This document shows, in pieces, positions 1-8,613 of a DNA stretch of 64,000 nucleotides (positions are counted from its first letter, which is position 1; each line of letters starts with the position of its first letter). The position numbers and the translations under genes are program-made. Origin of the DNA: Flammeovirga yaeyamensis (lineage in GTDB: Bacteria > Bacteroidota > Bacteroidia > Cytophagales > Flammeovirgaceae); the NCBI RefSeq assembly GCF_018736045.1, contig NZ_CP076132.1, forward strand, positions 858,001 through 922,000, written 5' to 3'. The notes beneath the pieces were generated by a model. It saw only the letters and a program-made list of their open reading frames with translations, did no database searches and was not told the origin of the DNA.

Positions 1-36
1 CAATGTGTATTGGAGGCTTTTTTATGTTAATAACAT

Positions 37-83
37 AAAAGTTGAGTAGACCGTATCTAGGGTACGTTCTACTTGGCTTTATT
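37..83 (+). terminator. Possible terminator of a gene left of the window
   Basis: The stem is AGTAGA (45-50) plus CGTA (52-55) paired with TACG (63-66) plus TCTACT (68-73), with one mismatch between the two helices. A T-rich stretch follows. It is consistent with the end of an upstream plus-strand transcript. Confidence 0.4.
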
Positions 84-513
84 TGTTTATATAGAAACCC
101 TCAAACGCGAAAAGCAAACTTTCCAACCTAATCTACTAACAATAAAACTTTATACATAGGACATACTTACTCTATGTATTCTTTATCCCCTCAGAGAGAC
201 GTTGTGTTCGCAACGTCTCTAGCGGATTAATCACTTTATTTATTGGTTTAAATTATACAATTGTTTCAGTGGAATAATCGGAGCTTAAATAAGTTTCATT
301 TCCTTGTTAACAACGTTCAATTGGTGTAACTAAAAAGGTCTTAATCAAGTTTAAAATATCATAAAAAGTCAGAAATTAATCTCATTGTTAACCGAATTAA
401 TCTCCTCTTCAATCTGAAGTCATTTCATAGAAAAATGTTAGTTCAGTAGATATGAAAAAAGAAATTCATAAAAGTAGTTTGTCCATATAGAATTTATAGA
501 ATAACATGGTGGA

Positions 514-547
514 ATAGCTCGTGATAGATATCGCGAGCTATTTTTTT
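514..547 (+). terminator. Rho-independent terminator, plus strand
   Basis: The stem ATAGCTCG (514-521) pairs with CGAGCTAT (534-541). An inner GATA/TATC helix extends it, and seven T residues follow. No plus-strand gene is visible upstream within the window. Confidence 0.7.
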
Positions 548-579
548 ATAAAAAATAAAGGCAGCTAAATGCTGCCTTT
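548..579 (-). terminator. Terminator of the S8 peptidase gene
   Basis: AAAGGCAGC (557-565) pairs with GCTGCCTTT (571-579) around a 5-base loop. On the minus strand the stem is followed by a T-rich run. It sits just after the stop of the peptidase gene. Confidence 0.75.
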
Positions 580-611
580 ACCTCTCATTACTAACTTTAA
601 TTTATTAATAT

Positions 612-1808
612 TTATCTGCTAATAATTGGATCAGGATTTCCATCAGGATCATTATTTACTGAACCAGAAGCTCTGGCAGCTCCTAACAAATACACGCCAG
701 CTGCATGAGGAGCAGCCATTGATGTACCATTATAAGAAGCATATCTTCCACCAGGAACAGTAGATAATATATTAACACCTGGAGCACACCAGTCTACAGG
801 TGATCCATAGTTAGAGAATGAAGCAAAGTTATCGTTAATATCTGATGCAGATATTGTATAAACATTTGGTCCATTTGCCCGAGCAGGAGAAACGTTATTC
901 GCATTTTGTGACTCATTCCCAGCAGCTAAAATAAATTTAACACCAGAAGATTGAGCAGCTTGTTCAACGGCATCATCTAGAGGAGTGTAACCTCCACCGC
1001 CTAAACTAAGGTTAGCAACATCTCCTGATCTTCCATTTGCACCAACAAAATCAATACCTGCAATAATACCAGAGTAAGAACCGCTTCCTCTAGAGTTTAA
1101 AACTTTAACAGGAACAACTGTTGCACCGGCTGCTACGCCGATTACTCCAATTTGATTATTGATTGCTGCAATAGTACCCGCGACGTGGGTTCCGTGGCTA
1201 TTAAAGTCATCCAAAGAACGACCATCTCTACCAAATCTAAATGCATTAAAACCAATAGATTCATTCACATTTAAATCGGGATGATCCAAGTCGATTCCTG
1301 TATCCATAACATAGGCTACATTGTTTCCAGAATAACTAATACCACCATTTACCCGGGAAATTCCCCATGGTGTAGTCTGAGTAGAGAAAGTACTAACATT
1401 ATTAGTACTAGGCTTGGCAAGAGTAACAATTTGATCTTTTATTACTCTTAAAACTCTTGGATCGTTACTAATTTGATCTAGCGTTTTTTCATCATGGATT
1501 TTAATAGAAAAACCATTAAGTACTCCACCATAAATGTTTCCAACATTTAGTTTTGGTAGTTGATACTCTGAGGCAAAACTATTTGCATCCAAGTTCATCA
1601 ATTCTTGTCTTTCTAGATAAGTGAATTGGGATTTTCTAAGATTGGAAGTTGGACTTTCCTTTAAAAAAACAACATAATTGTTTTCGACTGTACTTAGTAG
1701 ATCTTGGTCTTTAGTCTCATTTAAAGTGATTTCTTCATTGGTCGTACAAGAAACCATATACATGCCGATTAAAAGCATGCAGCTTCGTTTAAAAATTGAA
1801 TTATTCAT
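612..1808 (-). CDS. Subtilisin-like S8 serine protease, lipoprotein
   Basis: Predicted secreted serine endopeptidase anchored by lipid. A short hydrophobic leader ends in a lipobox with Cys21 (MVSC). Residues about 45-130 resemble an I9-type propeptide. The S8 catalytic domain follows, with Asp169 (VMDTG), His205 (HGTHVAG), oxyanion Asn298 (AAGN) and Ser363 (GTSMAAP), so the triad is intact. At 398 residues it is compact, and it ends soon after the serine motif in an Asp/Pro-rich tail without a T9SS sorting domain. It is a single gene with its own terminator. The substrate is unknown. Family assignment is firm; cell-surface versus periplasmic location is inferred. Confidence 0.9.
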   Translation of the reverse strand: MNNSIFKRSCMLLIGMYMVSCTTNEEITLNETKDQDLLSTVENNYVVFLKESPTSNLRKSQFTYLERQELMNLDANSFASEYQLPKLNVGNIYGGVLNGFSIKIHDEKTLDQISNDPRVLRVIKDQIVTLAKPSTNNVSTFSTQTTPWGISRVNGGISYSGNNVAYVMDTGIDLDHPDLNVNESIGFNAFRFGRDGRSLDDFNSHGTHVAGTIAAINNQIGVIGVAAGATVVPVKVLNSRGSGSYSGIIAGIDFVGANGRSGDVANLSLGGGGYTPLDDAVEQAAQSSGVKFILAAGNESQNANNVSPARANGPNVYTISASDINDNFASFSNYGSPVDWCAPGVNILSTVPGGRYASYNGTSMAAPHAAGVYLLGAARASGSVNNDPDGNPDPIISR

Positions 1809-1997
1809 TTAATTTGTAGTTTTTAGAGAATAGTTAGTTAGTAATGAGATTGTTATGTGATGCAATTTGAAAATATTATTTAAAATAAAAAAATTATCAG
1901 CAATTATTTTAAATACTTGATATTTAGCAAATTGTGAATTCTTGAAATAGTTAACTTTGATAAAAGTAGGTAAAGTCAATTACCTACTTTCTATCAT

Positions 1998-2699
1998 TTA
2001 TCTTTTTCCCTCCCACTCAGCGTAAAATTGTTCTAAGAAATTTTCCATTACTTGATGTCGTTTCTCTGCTATTTTTTTTGCGGATTCAGTATGCATTCTT
2101 TCCTTCAGTAATAATAGTTTTTCATAAAAGTGAGCAATGGTCGAAGATTCACTCTTATGATAAGCATCAAATGATTGGTGCATTTCGTGAATCTCCTCTG
2201 GGTCGTATAAAAGACGATGTTTGCTTCCACCATAGGCAAAAGCTCTAGCAATGCCAATGGCTCCAATTGCATCCAAACGATCAGCATCTTGTACAACTTG
2301 TCCTTCAATAGAAGGCATTTCATCCTTCACACCTGCACCTTTATAAGAAACCCTTTTGACGATATCAGCTACTTTTTCTATAGTGTCTACATCCGCTCCA
2401 GCATCTTTAAGCCATTGTTTGGTTTGTCGACTACCCTCAAGTAGATCGCCATCATAGAATTTATGGTCTGCTATATCATGTAATAGGGCCGCTAGAGATA
2501 CAATATATTTATCGCAATCTTCGGTACTCGCAATTAGTTCGGCAGATTTCCAAACACGGTAAATATGTTGCCAATCATGACCTGTCCCTTCTCCTTTGAA
2601 TTTTTGTTCAATAAAGTCAGCTGTTTTTTGAATTATCTCTTTTTTTTGAGGATTCATGTTTAAATGAGTGTTAACTTGTGGTGCGTTTAAAAAGTTCAT
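1998..2699 (-). CDS. HD-domain phosphohydrolase
   Basis: Metal-dependent HD-superfamily hydrolase, probably acting on a nucleotide or other phosphate ester in the cytoplasm. The metal-binding pattern is visible: His45, the His74-Asp75 pair (LLHDIAD), and the acidic segment around 138-143 in QDADRLDAIGAIGIAR. It resembles the YedJ-type group of stand-alone HD proteins. The first 14 codons look non-conserved, and Met15 (start at 2657) is a plausible true start because family members begin close to it. It is divergent from tpx. The exact substrate cannot be read from the sequence. Confidence 0.85.
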   Translation of the reverse strand: MNFLNAPQVNTHLNMNPQKKEIIQKTADFIEQKFKGEGTGHDWQHIYRVWKSAELIASTEDCDKYIVSLAALLHDIADHKFYDGDLLEGSRQTKQWLKDAGADVDTIEKVADIVKRVSYKGAGVKDEMPSIEGQVVQDADRLDAIGAIGIARAFAYGGSKHRLLYDPEEIHEMHQSFDAYHKSESSTIAHFYEKLLLLKERMHTESAKKIAEKRHQVMENFLEQFYAEWEGKR

Positions 2700-2756
2700 T
2701 ATTTAATGAACAGAAAAGCGAAGTTATAAACTATTCTCTAAAATATTTCAACTAAA

Positions 2757-3254
2757 ATGGCACAGATTACATTAAAGGGAAACCCAGTACAAACAGTAGG
2801 AGAGTTACCAGCTGTAGGAACACAAGCTCCAGATTTTACATTGGTAAAATCAGATCTTTCAGAAATCAAATTATCTGATTTTGCAGGTAAAAAAGTAATA
2901 CTAAATATCTTTCCGAGTGTTGATACTGGTACATGCGCAACATCAACTAGAAAATTCAACGAAAAGGCATCATCATTAGATAATACAGTAGTGATCTGTG
3001 TTTCTAAAGATCTACCATTTGCATTCGGTCGTTTCTGTGGAGCAGAAGGTATCGAAGATGTATTGACAGGATCTTCATTTAGAGATACTTCCTTCGAAGA
3101 TGACTATGGTTTAAAAATCACAACTGGCCCATTAACAGGCTTATGTTCAAGATCAGTTGTTGTCATCGACGAGTCGGGTAAGGTAGCATATACCGAGCAA
3201 GTAACAGAAACGGTAGATGAGCCTAATTATGATGCGGCATTGGCGGCGTTGTAA
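2757..3254 (+). CDS. tpx: Thiol peroxidase Tpx
   Basis: Thioredoxin-dependent atypical 2-Cys peroxiredoxin that reduces hydrogen peroxide and organic peroxides. It has 165 residues, the usual length. The peroxidatic cysteine is Cys60 in the VDTGTC motif and the resolving cysteine is Cys94 in RFCGAEGI, the same spacing as in the E. coli enzyme. There is no signal peptide, so it is cytoplasmic or soluble. The gene is divergent from the HD hydrolase and is followed by a long inverted repeat rather than a simple terminator. Identification is secure. Confidence 0.96.
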   Translation: MAQITLKGNPVQTVGELPAVGTQAPDFTLVKSDLSEIKLSDFAGKKVILNIFPSVDTGTCATSTRKFNEKASSLDNTVVICVSKDLPFAFGRFCGAEGIEDVLTGSSFRDTSFEDDYGLKITTGPLTGLCSRSVVVIDESGKVAYTEQVTETVDEPNYDAALAAL

Positions 3255-3256
3255 TC

Positions 3257-3333
3257 AAGTGAAGAGTTAATAGTGAAAAGTGAAGAGTGGAAATTTTGGT
3301 CGCTCTTCACTTTTCACTCATCACTGTTCACTT
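3257..3333. repeat. Extended inverted repeat after tpx
   Basis: Two arms of 31 bases match with four mismatches. The inner 16 bp (3272-3287 with 3303-3318) are perfect around a 15-base loop. The arms are built from the low-complexity unit AGTGAAAAGTGAAGAG. It could terminate tpx, since an A-rich rather than a T-rich stretch follows, or it could be a dispersed hairpin element. Confidence 0.7.
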
Positions 3334-3428
3334 AAAAAAATCTTATTAATGGGCATTCAATTATTTGAACTATTATCTTTGATTAATATTACATCAAAAT
3401 TTTATCAACAAGATTTTTTTATACCGTT

Positions 3429-4064
3429 TTGACAAAGAAAGAGAAAGTACAAGATATCGTAAAAACGTTACAGACGTTATATCCTAATCCACCCATCCCT
3501 TTAGATCATAAAGATCCTTACACGTTGTTAGTAGCTGTAGCTTTATCTGCACAATGTACAGATGAACGTGTAAATAAAATTACCCCACTTCTCTTTGAAA
3601 AGGCAGACAACCCTTACGATATGTTGAAGCTTTCTGTTGAGGAAATTAAGGAAATTATTAAGCCTTGTGGATTGTCGCCAATGAAATCAAAAGGTATCTA
3701 TGGGATGTCTAAAATGATTGTTGAGCAGTTTGATGGTAAAGTACCTGATAATTTTGCTGATTTAGAATCTATGCCTGCTGTTGGTCATAAAACAGCAAGT
3801 GTGGTAATGTCTCAAGCTTTTGGTGTACCGTCTTTCCCTGTAGATACACATATCCACCGTTTGATGTACCGTTGGGGATTAACTACCGGAAAAAACGTAG
3901 TGCAGACAGAAAAAGATGCCAAAAGACTTTTTGATGAAAAAGACTGGAACGATTTACACCTTCAAATTATTTATTTTGGTAGAGAGTATTGCCCTGCACA
4001 GCGTCATGATCCTGAGAAATGTCCTATTTGTTCTAAACATGGGAGGAAGTCGTTGTTTAAATAA
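3429..4064 (+). CDS. nth: Endonuclease III, DNA glycosylase/AP lyase
   Basis: Base-excision repair enzyme removing oxidised pyrimidines. The helix-hairpin-helix segment ends in MPAVGHKTASVV with catalytic Lys121, and Asp139 lies in VDTHIHR. The start used is TTG at 3429; the N-terminus then aligns well with E. coli Nth, and no nearby ATG does better. A -7-like box TATCTTTG at 3374-3381 could drive it. The C-terminus has Cys188, Cys198 and Cys201 but no fourth cysteine, and the spacing is C-X9-C-X2-C instead of C-X6-C-X2-C-X5-C. A normal 4Fe-4S cluster therefore looks unlikely. The catalytic core is intact, so this is a variant rather than a broken gene. Confidence 0.92.
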   Translation: MTKKEKVQDIVKTLQTLYPNPPIPLDHKDPYTLLVAVALSAQCTDERVNKITPLLFEKADNPYDMLKLSVEEIKEIIKPCGLSPMKSKGIYGMSKMIVEQFDGKVPDNFADLESMPAVGHKTASVVMSQAFGVPSFPVDTHIHRLMYRWGLTTGKNVVQTEKDAKRLFDEKDWNDLHLQIIYFGREYCPAQRHDPEKCPICSKHGRKSLFK

Positions 4065-4379
4065 TAAGGTGAAGTAATAAGTAATAACTAATAGGGAATA
4101 GGGAGAGTAGAATTTAAATACAACTCAAATATATTTAGGTCTCCGTCTTCAAAGAGGCGGCCTTGGCCCCTCGGCCACGAACCGGGGGTACACAAATTGG
4201 TATACAAGCTAGCTATAAAACCCTATCAAATATGTTACATGCAAGTGACTGATAAGATTTGAAATGTGTGGAATGTTAGATTTTATGTATGATATAATAG
4301 ATATGTCACATTTTTTAATTCAATTTTGTATATTGTTTCAAATTTAATGTCAATTAAAAATCCTTAAGGGATATTTTTA
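4065..4379. other. Intergenic region with an unusual GC-rich block
   Basis: No gene is seen. The first part is a purine-rich stretch of GTAATAAG/AATAGGG-like words. Bases about 4137-4196 are strikingly GC-rich (runs such as GGCGGCCTTGGCCCCTCGG) in an otherwise AT-rich gap and contain self-complementary GGCC segments. The rest is an AT-rich leader of the sigma-factor gene. The GC-rich block may be a remnant of a dispersed hairpin repeat; I found no second copy in this window. Confidence 0.5.
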
Positions 4380-5030
4380 ATGAATTTTGATCAGATTGAA
4401 GAAGCAGAGTTGATTGATTTAGTTAAAAACGGCGATCGACATGCTTGGGAATATATTACAAAAGAGTACTATCAGGCGATTCTTAATTTCATCAATAATA
4501 TGGTGCATGATTGGGAAACTGCTGAGGAATTGGTACAAGATATTTTTGTCAATTTTTGGACAAAGAGAGAAAATCTTAACATCAACTTATCTTTAAAAGC
4601 TTATTTATATAGAGCATCTAGAAACCATACATTAAACTTTATCAAAAGACGTAATTTCGAAAGGGATTATCAGAAAGGGGTGGCAGAACGTATGGAAATC
4701 TCGAAAAATGATACTGAAGATGCTTATCATTTTAATGAGTTGGAGAAAAAGTTATATGCTTCAATAGAAGAACTTCCTGAAAAAATGAGAGAAATCTTTA
4801 AAATGAGTCGTTTTGAAGATCTTACTTATAAAGAAATTGCTGAAGCATTGGATATTCCTGTGAGAACAGTGCATTATCAAATCGGTTTAGCGTTAAAACA
4901 ATTAAGAGAAAAATTAAAAGGACATGCCGATCCAAGCTTAATGTCTTATTCAGGATGGGTAGCAGCAGGATTGGTGACACAAATTTTAATGGATGCAGAA
5001 ATTTTTTCAGAAATTTTTGTCAACACTTAG
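4380..5030 (+). CDS. ECF RNA polymerase sigma factor
   Basis: Sigma-70 family regulator of the Bacteroidota ECF type. Region 2 includes the VQDIFVNFW segment, and region 4 has a helix-turn-helix around YKEIAEALDIPVRTVHYQI. The final 35 residues are unusually hydrophobic (MSYSGWVAAGLVTQILM), which is seen in some family members. A FecR-type anti-sigma gene follows 119 bases downstream, so the two form a cell-surface-signalling pair. The normal third partner, a SusC-like TonB-dependent transducer, is not adjacent; mnmE comes next. The target genes are unknown. Confidence 0.9.
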   Translation: MNFDQIEEAELIDLVKNGDRHAWEYITKEYYQAILNFINNMVHDWETAEELVQDIFVNFWTKRENLNINLSLKAYLYRASRNHTLNFIKRRNFERDYQKGVAERMEISKNDTEDAYHFNELEKKLYASIEELPEKMREIFKMSRFEDLTYKEIAEALDIPVRTVHYQIGLALKQLREKLKGHADPSLMSYSGWVAAGLVTQILMDAEIFSEIFVNT

Positions 5031-5149
5031 AAATTGATTGTCTGTTAAATAGAATAGGATAATAAAGACGATTCTATTTTCTACTGTAAGATAAATTTTG
5101 CGTGTAAATCACGCTGGACAAGTTATTAATAACAAAAAATTATCCGACT

Positions 5150-6337
5150 ATGGATAAATTAGAAAACATAGATTGGACACTAATTGCTAAATGTTTAGGT
5201 GGAGACGAACAGGCTGTACTTAAAGCAAAAGAAGTAGCTTCATCTGACGAGGGGTTTAAAAGTGTTCTATCAGAAGTAACGGAGATCTGGACAATGTCTG
5301 GGTCTATGGGACAAAACCTCCGAAATAAACCAGCTTCGGAAGTTTTGGATAAAAAAGTAAACGAGATTTGGTCTAAGGTTTTAGAGACTGAATCTGAAGA
5401 ATTATCATTGGCTACATCATTAGCATCAAACAAAGGTGTAGACAGTGAGCTTCAAGGTATTTGGGATACAGCTTTTTCTTTAGGTCAAAAACAAAAGAAA
5501 GAAGTATCAAATCAAGAGATGGATGCAGCAATGGCAAAAATGCTATTGCGCATGAATGTTGATGAACAAAATTCCAAAGAAAAGGTGGAGTTCAAAGTAG
5601 AGAAAAATGTTCCTTCAAAAACAAAAGAAAGAACACTATGGAACTTCCAAACTAAAATGGCAATGGCGGTAGCAATGGTACTTGCTGTTGGATTTAGTCT
5701 TTTCAATTATTTTGATGGAGGTTCTGATCTACAAACATTTGCATCTGGTACTACTGTTGCAAAAGTAGACTTACCTGATGGTACTCAAGTTTGGTTAAGT
5801 CCGAACTCTGAAATCACTTACCCATCAGAATTTGCTGAAAATAGACGTCAGGTTCAATTGAATGGTGAAGCATTCTTTGAGGTACATCACAACAAAGAAA
5901 AGCCATTCAGTATTCTTACTAATGATACCAAAACTACTGTATTAGGTACATCTTTCTATCTAAAAGCGGATGAAGTAGAAGTAGTAACAGGTAAGGTAAG
6001 ATACGAGGACAAATCTACTGGCGATTATGTTGTACTAGTGAAAGACGAAAAAGGTGTTTTAAACCAAGAAGGTATTTCTAAAGTAGCTTACGATAGTCAG
6101 GATGCTTTAAAATTGCGTCAAGCGAACATCGTCTTCCAAGGCAGTTCTTTAGAAGAAGTAGTTGAGGAATTATCAATTGCTTATGGTAAAGAAATTGTGA
6201 TTGAAAGTGATGAACTTAAATCAAGAAAGTTCACAGGTACCTTCAAGAACAAATCATTCTCAACAGTAATTGCTCAGGTATCTGAAGTAATTGGCTGTGA
6301 GACTCAAGAGGAAAATAATAAAGTGATATTAAAATAA
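5150..6337 (+). CDS. FecR-family anti-sigma factor
   Basis: Membrane anti-sigma regulator expected to hold the upstream sigma factor until a periplasmic signal arrives. One transmembrane helix lies at about 169-187. A periplasmic FecR domain follows (about 195-290, LPDGTQVWLSPNSEITYP and LNGEAFFEV), then a C-terminal short STN-like domain (about 320-395). The cytoplasmic part before the helix is about 165 residues, much longer than the 80-100 typical of FecR proteins. It seems to contain weak repeated helical segments (EIWSKVLET, GIWDTAFSL). The adjacent sigma gene supports the role. Confidence 0.88.
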   Translation: MDKLENIDWTLIAKCLGGDEQAVLKAKEVASSDEGFKSVLSEVTEIWTMSGSMGQNLRNKPASEVLDKKVNEIWSKVLETESEELSLATSLASNKGVDSELQGIWDTAFSLGQKQKKEVSNQEMDAAMAKMLLRMNVDEQNSKEKVEFKVEKNVPSKTKERTLWNFQTKMAMAVAMVLAVGFSLFNYFDGGSDLQTFASGTTVAKVDLPDGTQVWLSPNSEITYPSEFAENRRQVQLNGEAFFEVHHNKEKPFSILTNDTKTTVLGTSFYLKADEVEVVTGKVRYEDKSTGDYVVLVKDEKGVLNQEGISKVAYDSQDALKLRQANIVFQGSSLEEVVEELSIAYGKEIVIESDELKSRKFTGTFKNKSFSTVIAQVSEVIGCETQEENNKVILK

Positions 6338-6434
6338 TCACCTTTATCATATCAAAAATTAAGTCGGTAGGAGAACATCTTATCGACTTTTTTGTTTTTC
6401 AAGCCTTCACTCATTAATTCTTCTTAATTCATCC

Positions 6435-6464
6435 TCTTTTATCCATAAAAGCCCATTATCTTTG
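6435..6464 (+). promoter_or_regulatory. Likely mnmE promoter
   Basis: A perfect Bacteroidota -7 element TATCTTTG lies at 6457-6464, 23 bases before the mnmE start. The -33 region is T-rich but lacks a clear TTG. Confidence 0.45.
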
Positions 6465-6486
6465 TATCGAATTTAAAATCAATCGA

Positions 6487-7866
6487 ATGCATACAACGAT
6501 AGAATTAGATACTATAGTTGCTTTGGCAACAGTTCCAGGACAATCTGCGATACACGTTATTCGTTTATCAGGTCCTGATGCTATCAAAATTGTAAATAAA
6601 GTATTTAAAGGTAAAGACCTAGAAAAACAAGCTGGACATACGGCACACTTTGGTACTATCCGAGAAGAAGACGGTACTATTGTCGATGAGGTATTGGCGA
6701 CGATTTTCTATGGACCAAAATCATATACTGGCGAGAATACGGTAGAAGTTTCTTGTCATGGTTCCCAATTTATTGCCGATCAGTTATTGCAACTGTTCAT
6801 GAAAGTGGGAGCACGTTATGCCAAGGCAGGGGAGTTTACGCAAAGAGCCTTTGCAAACGGTAAATTAGATCTTGCTCAAGCTGAAGCAGTAGCTGATTTG
6901 ATTGCAGCGGATTCTCATGCATCAAGAGATGCGGCCATGCAACAGATGAGAGGCGGTTTCTCAAGAGATATCAAAAAGCTAAGAGAGAAACTGATCCACT
7001 TTGCTTCAATGATAGAATTGGAGTTGGACTTCTCAGAAGAAGATGTTGAATTTGCTTCAAGAGATGATTTGAAGGACCTAATCAACGAACTTCAAAGAGT
7101 CATTAGAGCATTGATTGATTCCTTCTCTATGGGTAATGTATTAAAAAATGGAGTGCCTACAGTTATTGCAGGTAAACCAAATGCGGGTAAATCTACATTA
7201 TTGAATGCCTTACTGAATGAAGAAAAAGCCATCGTTTCTGAGGTTGCCGGTACTACTCGTGATTTTATAGAAGACGAGATCAATATCGGAGGAGTGACTT
7301 TCCGTTTTGTAGATACAGCAGGCCTTCGTGAGACACAAGATAGAGTTGAAGCAATAGGTGTACAACGTTCTTACGAGAAGATGAAAAAGGCTTCATTAAT
7401 CATGTATATGTTTGATGCCGCTTCATCAACTATCGAAGATGTAAAAGCCGAAGTGGAAGCCTTGGAAGCATTAGGTGTTCCTTACATTTTAGTCGCCAAT
7501 AAAATCGACCAACTATCTAATGAGTTATCAAAAGAGTTCGACATATTCAACGAACATCTTTTAAAGATCTCTGCAGATAAAGAAATCGGTATCGAGGAAT
7601 TAAAAGAAAGAGCACTTCACTTGGTGAACTTAGATAAGGTACAAGCAGGAAATACAATGGTGACCAATGCTCGTCATTATCAATCGCTTCGAGAAACAAT
7701 GAAAGCTTTAGACGATGTAATCAATGGTATCGACTTAGGCATGACTGGCGATTTCTTAGCATTAGATATCCGTAATTCATTACATCATCTTGGTGAGATT
7801 ACTGGTGAGGTAACTACGGATGATTTATTGGAGAACATCTTTAGTAAGTTCTGTATCGGGAAGTAA
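6487..7866 (+). CDS. mnmE: tRNA modification GTPase MnmE
   Basis: With MnmG it forms the cytoplasmic complex that modifies uridine 34 of certain tRNAs (cmnm5U). The N-terminal tetrahydrofolate-binding domain covers about 1-120. The G domain is inserted in the helical domain, with P-loop GKPNAGKST (229-237), GTTRD (255-259), DTAG (276-279) and an NKID motif near 340. The last residues are Cys456-Ile-Gly-Lys459, the catalytic C-terminal motif. Length (459) is normal. It stands alone, with a promoter-like box in front and a terminator behind. Confidence 0.97.
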   Translation: MHTTIELDTIVALATVPGQSAIHVIRLSGPDAIKIVNKVFKGKDLEKQAGHTAHFGTIREEDGTIVDEVLATIFYGPKSYTGENTVEVSCHGSQFIADQLLQLFMKVGARYAKAGEFTQRAFANGKLDLAQAEAVADLIAADSHASRDAAMQQMRGGFSRDIKKLREKLIHFASMIELELDFSEEDVEFASRDDLKDLINELQRVIRALIDSFSMGNVLKNGVPTVIAGKPNAGKSTLLNALLNEEKAIVSEVAGTTRDFIEDEINIGGVTFRFVDTAGLRETQDRVEAIGVQRSYEKMKKASLIMYMFDAASSTIEDVKAEVEALEALGVPYILVANKIDQLSNELSKEFDIFNEHLLKISADKEIGIEELKERALHLVNLDKVQAGNTMVTNARHYQSLRETMKALDDVINGIDLGMTGDFLALDIRNSLHHLGEITGEVTTDDLLENIFSKFCIGK

Positions 7867-7892
7867 TTCTCGGAGAAAAATATTGAATGAAG

Positions 7893-7918
7893 AAGAGGCT
7901 TTTGTGGCCTCTTTTTTT
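7893..7918 (+). terminator. mnmE terminator
   Basis: AAGAGGC (7893-7899) pairs with GCCTCTT (7907-7913), followed by a T run. Confidence 0.85.
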
Positions 7919-7930
7919 GTGGAATTACCT

Positions 7931-8024
7931 TAAAAAACCATTCCCATCCACAATTTAAAATATTGAAACGAACGTAAAAAGGGGATTCTTTTTCAATAAA
8001 TTTTAAATTTCTTGGGATGGGAAT
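7931..8024 (-). terminator. Long hairpin terminator of the CHAT/sigma operon
   Basis: ATTCCCATCC (7940-7949) pairs with GGATGGGAAT (8015-8024). A second helix, CAATTTAAAATATTG (7951-7965), pairs with a near-complementary segment at about 7994-8009. On the minus strand the stem is followed by GGTTTTTTA. It lies just after the last gene of the operon. Confidence 0.65.
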
Positions 8025-8048
8025 AATCCAAAGTCTTCATTAATTGTC

Positions 8049-8546
8049 TTACTTACTGAAAAACAATTTTATCAAATAGTAGTCTACTTTAAATTTAAAG
8101 TTGATTCTGCTATAGTATAAATGTTTTGGGTCGTCTTCTATTGATTCTAGAATATTATCGGCCTTATCAAAATTACCTAAACCCATATTGGCTTTTAATA
8201 AAATCCAATCTTTGTGATCAGAATGTTGTTCATCTTCTAAAAGATCAATAACATACTCATACCTTTGATTTAGTAGCTCTTCTGATGCAATCAATAGTGT
8301 ACTTTTTTCAGTAGTAATAGCATTTCTAGTCGTATAGCTATAAGATGTTGAAGCAATGAAGCTTTCGACACTTAGAGTATTAATGTAGACAGTAAGTCCA
8401 ATGAAAATAGCAAAAACAGCAGCAGCTGAAGAAACTTTTAGATACTGAAGTTTTGCTCGCCTTTTTTTCATTCTCTCTCTAACAGCTCTTATTTCTTTAT
8501 TTCGATAGGAGAGCTGAATCCTTTGTTCTATAATCGAGTTATCCAT
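8049..8546 (-). CDS. Small single-pass membrane protein of the CHAT/sigma operon
   Basis: Family not recognised. It has 165 residues. The first 36 are highly charged and Arg/Lys-rich (RERMKKRRAKL), then one transmembrane helix at about 37-56. The C-terminal part is helical and ends with a segment resembling a single TPR unit (WILLKANMGLGNFDKADNILES). The layout of a short basic cytoplasmic end, one helix and an outer helical domain is what an anti-sigma or signal-transmitting protein would have. It lies 67 bases after the ECF sigma gene in the same direction, so an anti-sigma role is a reasonable inference. No known anti-sigma domain is visible. Confidence 0.7.
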   Translation of the reverse strand: MDNSIIEQRIQLSYRNKEIRAVRERMKKRRAKLQYLKVSSAAAVFAIFIGLTVYINTLSVESFIASTSYSYTTRNAITTEKSTLLIASEELLNQRYEYVIDLLEDEQHSDHKDWILLKANMGLGNFDKADNILESIEDDPKHLYYSRINFKFKVDYYLIKLFFSK

Positions 8547-8613
8547 AAATATAGATTAATGAAGGTTTTTGTTTTTACTCACTATATTAGATGCCTAAAA
8601 TGTGATTTCGTAA

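Larger units (their letters stand above)
1..611. other. Gene-free left edge with several hairpins
   Basis: No convincing coding sequence is present. Visible structures are a short inverted repeat TTATGTTA/TAACATAA (22-38), a hairpin at 45-73 followed by a T-rich stretch, a perfect 10-bp stem AGAGACGTTG/CAACGTCTCT (195-220) and two terminator-like hairpins at 514-579. The plus-strand terminator at 514-547 implies a transcript reading in from the left. That could be the 3' region of a gene outside the window or an untranslated RNA. Confidence 0.6.
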
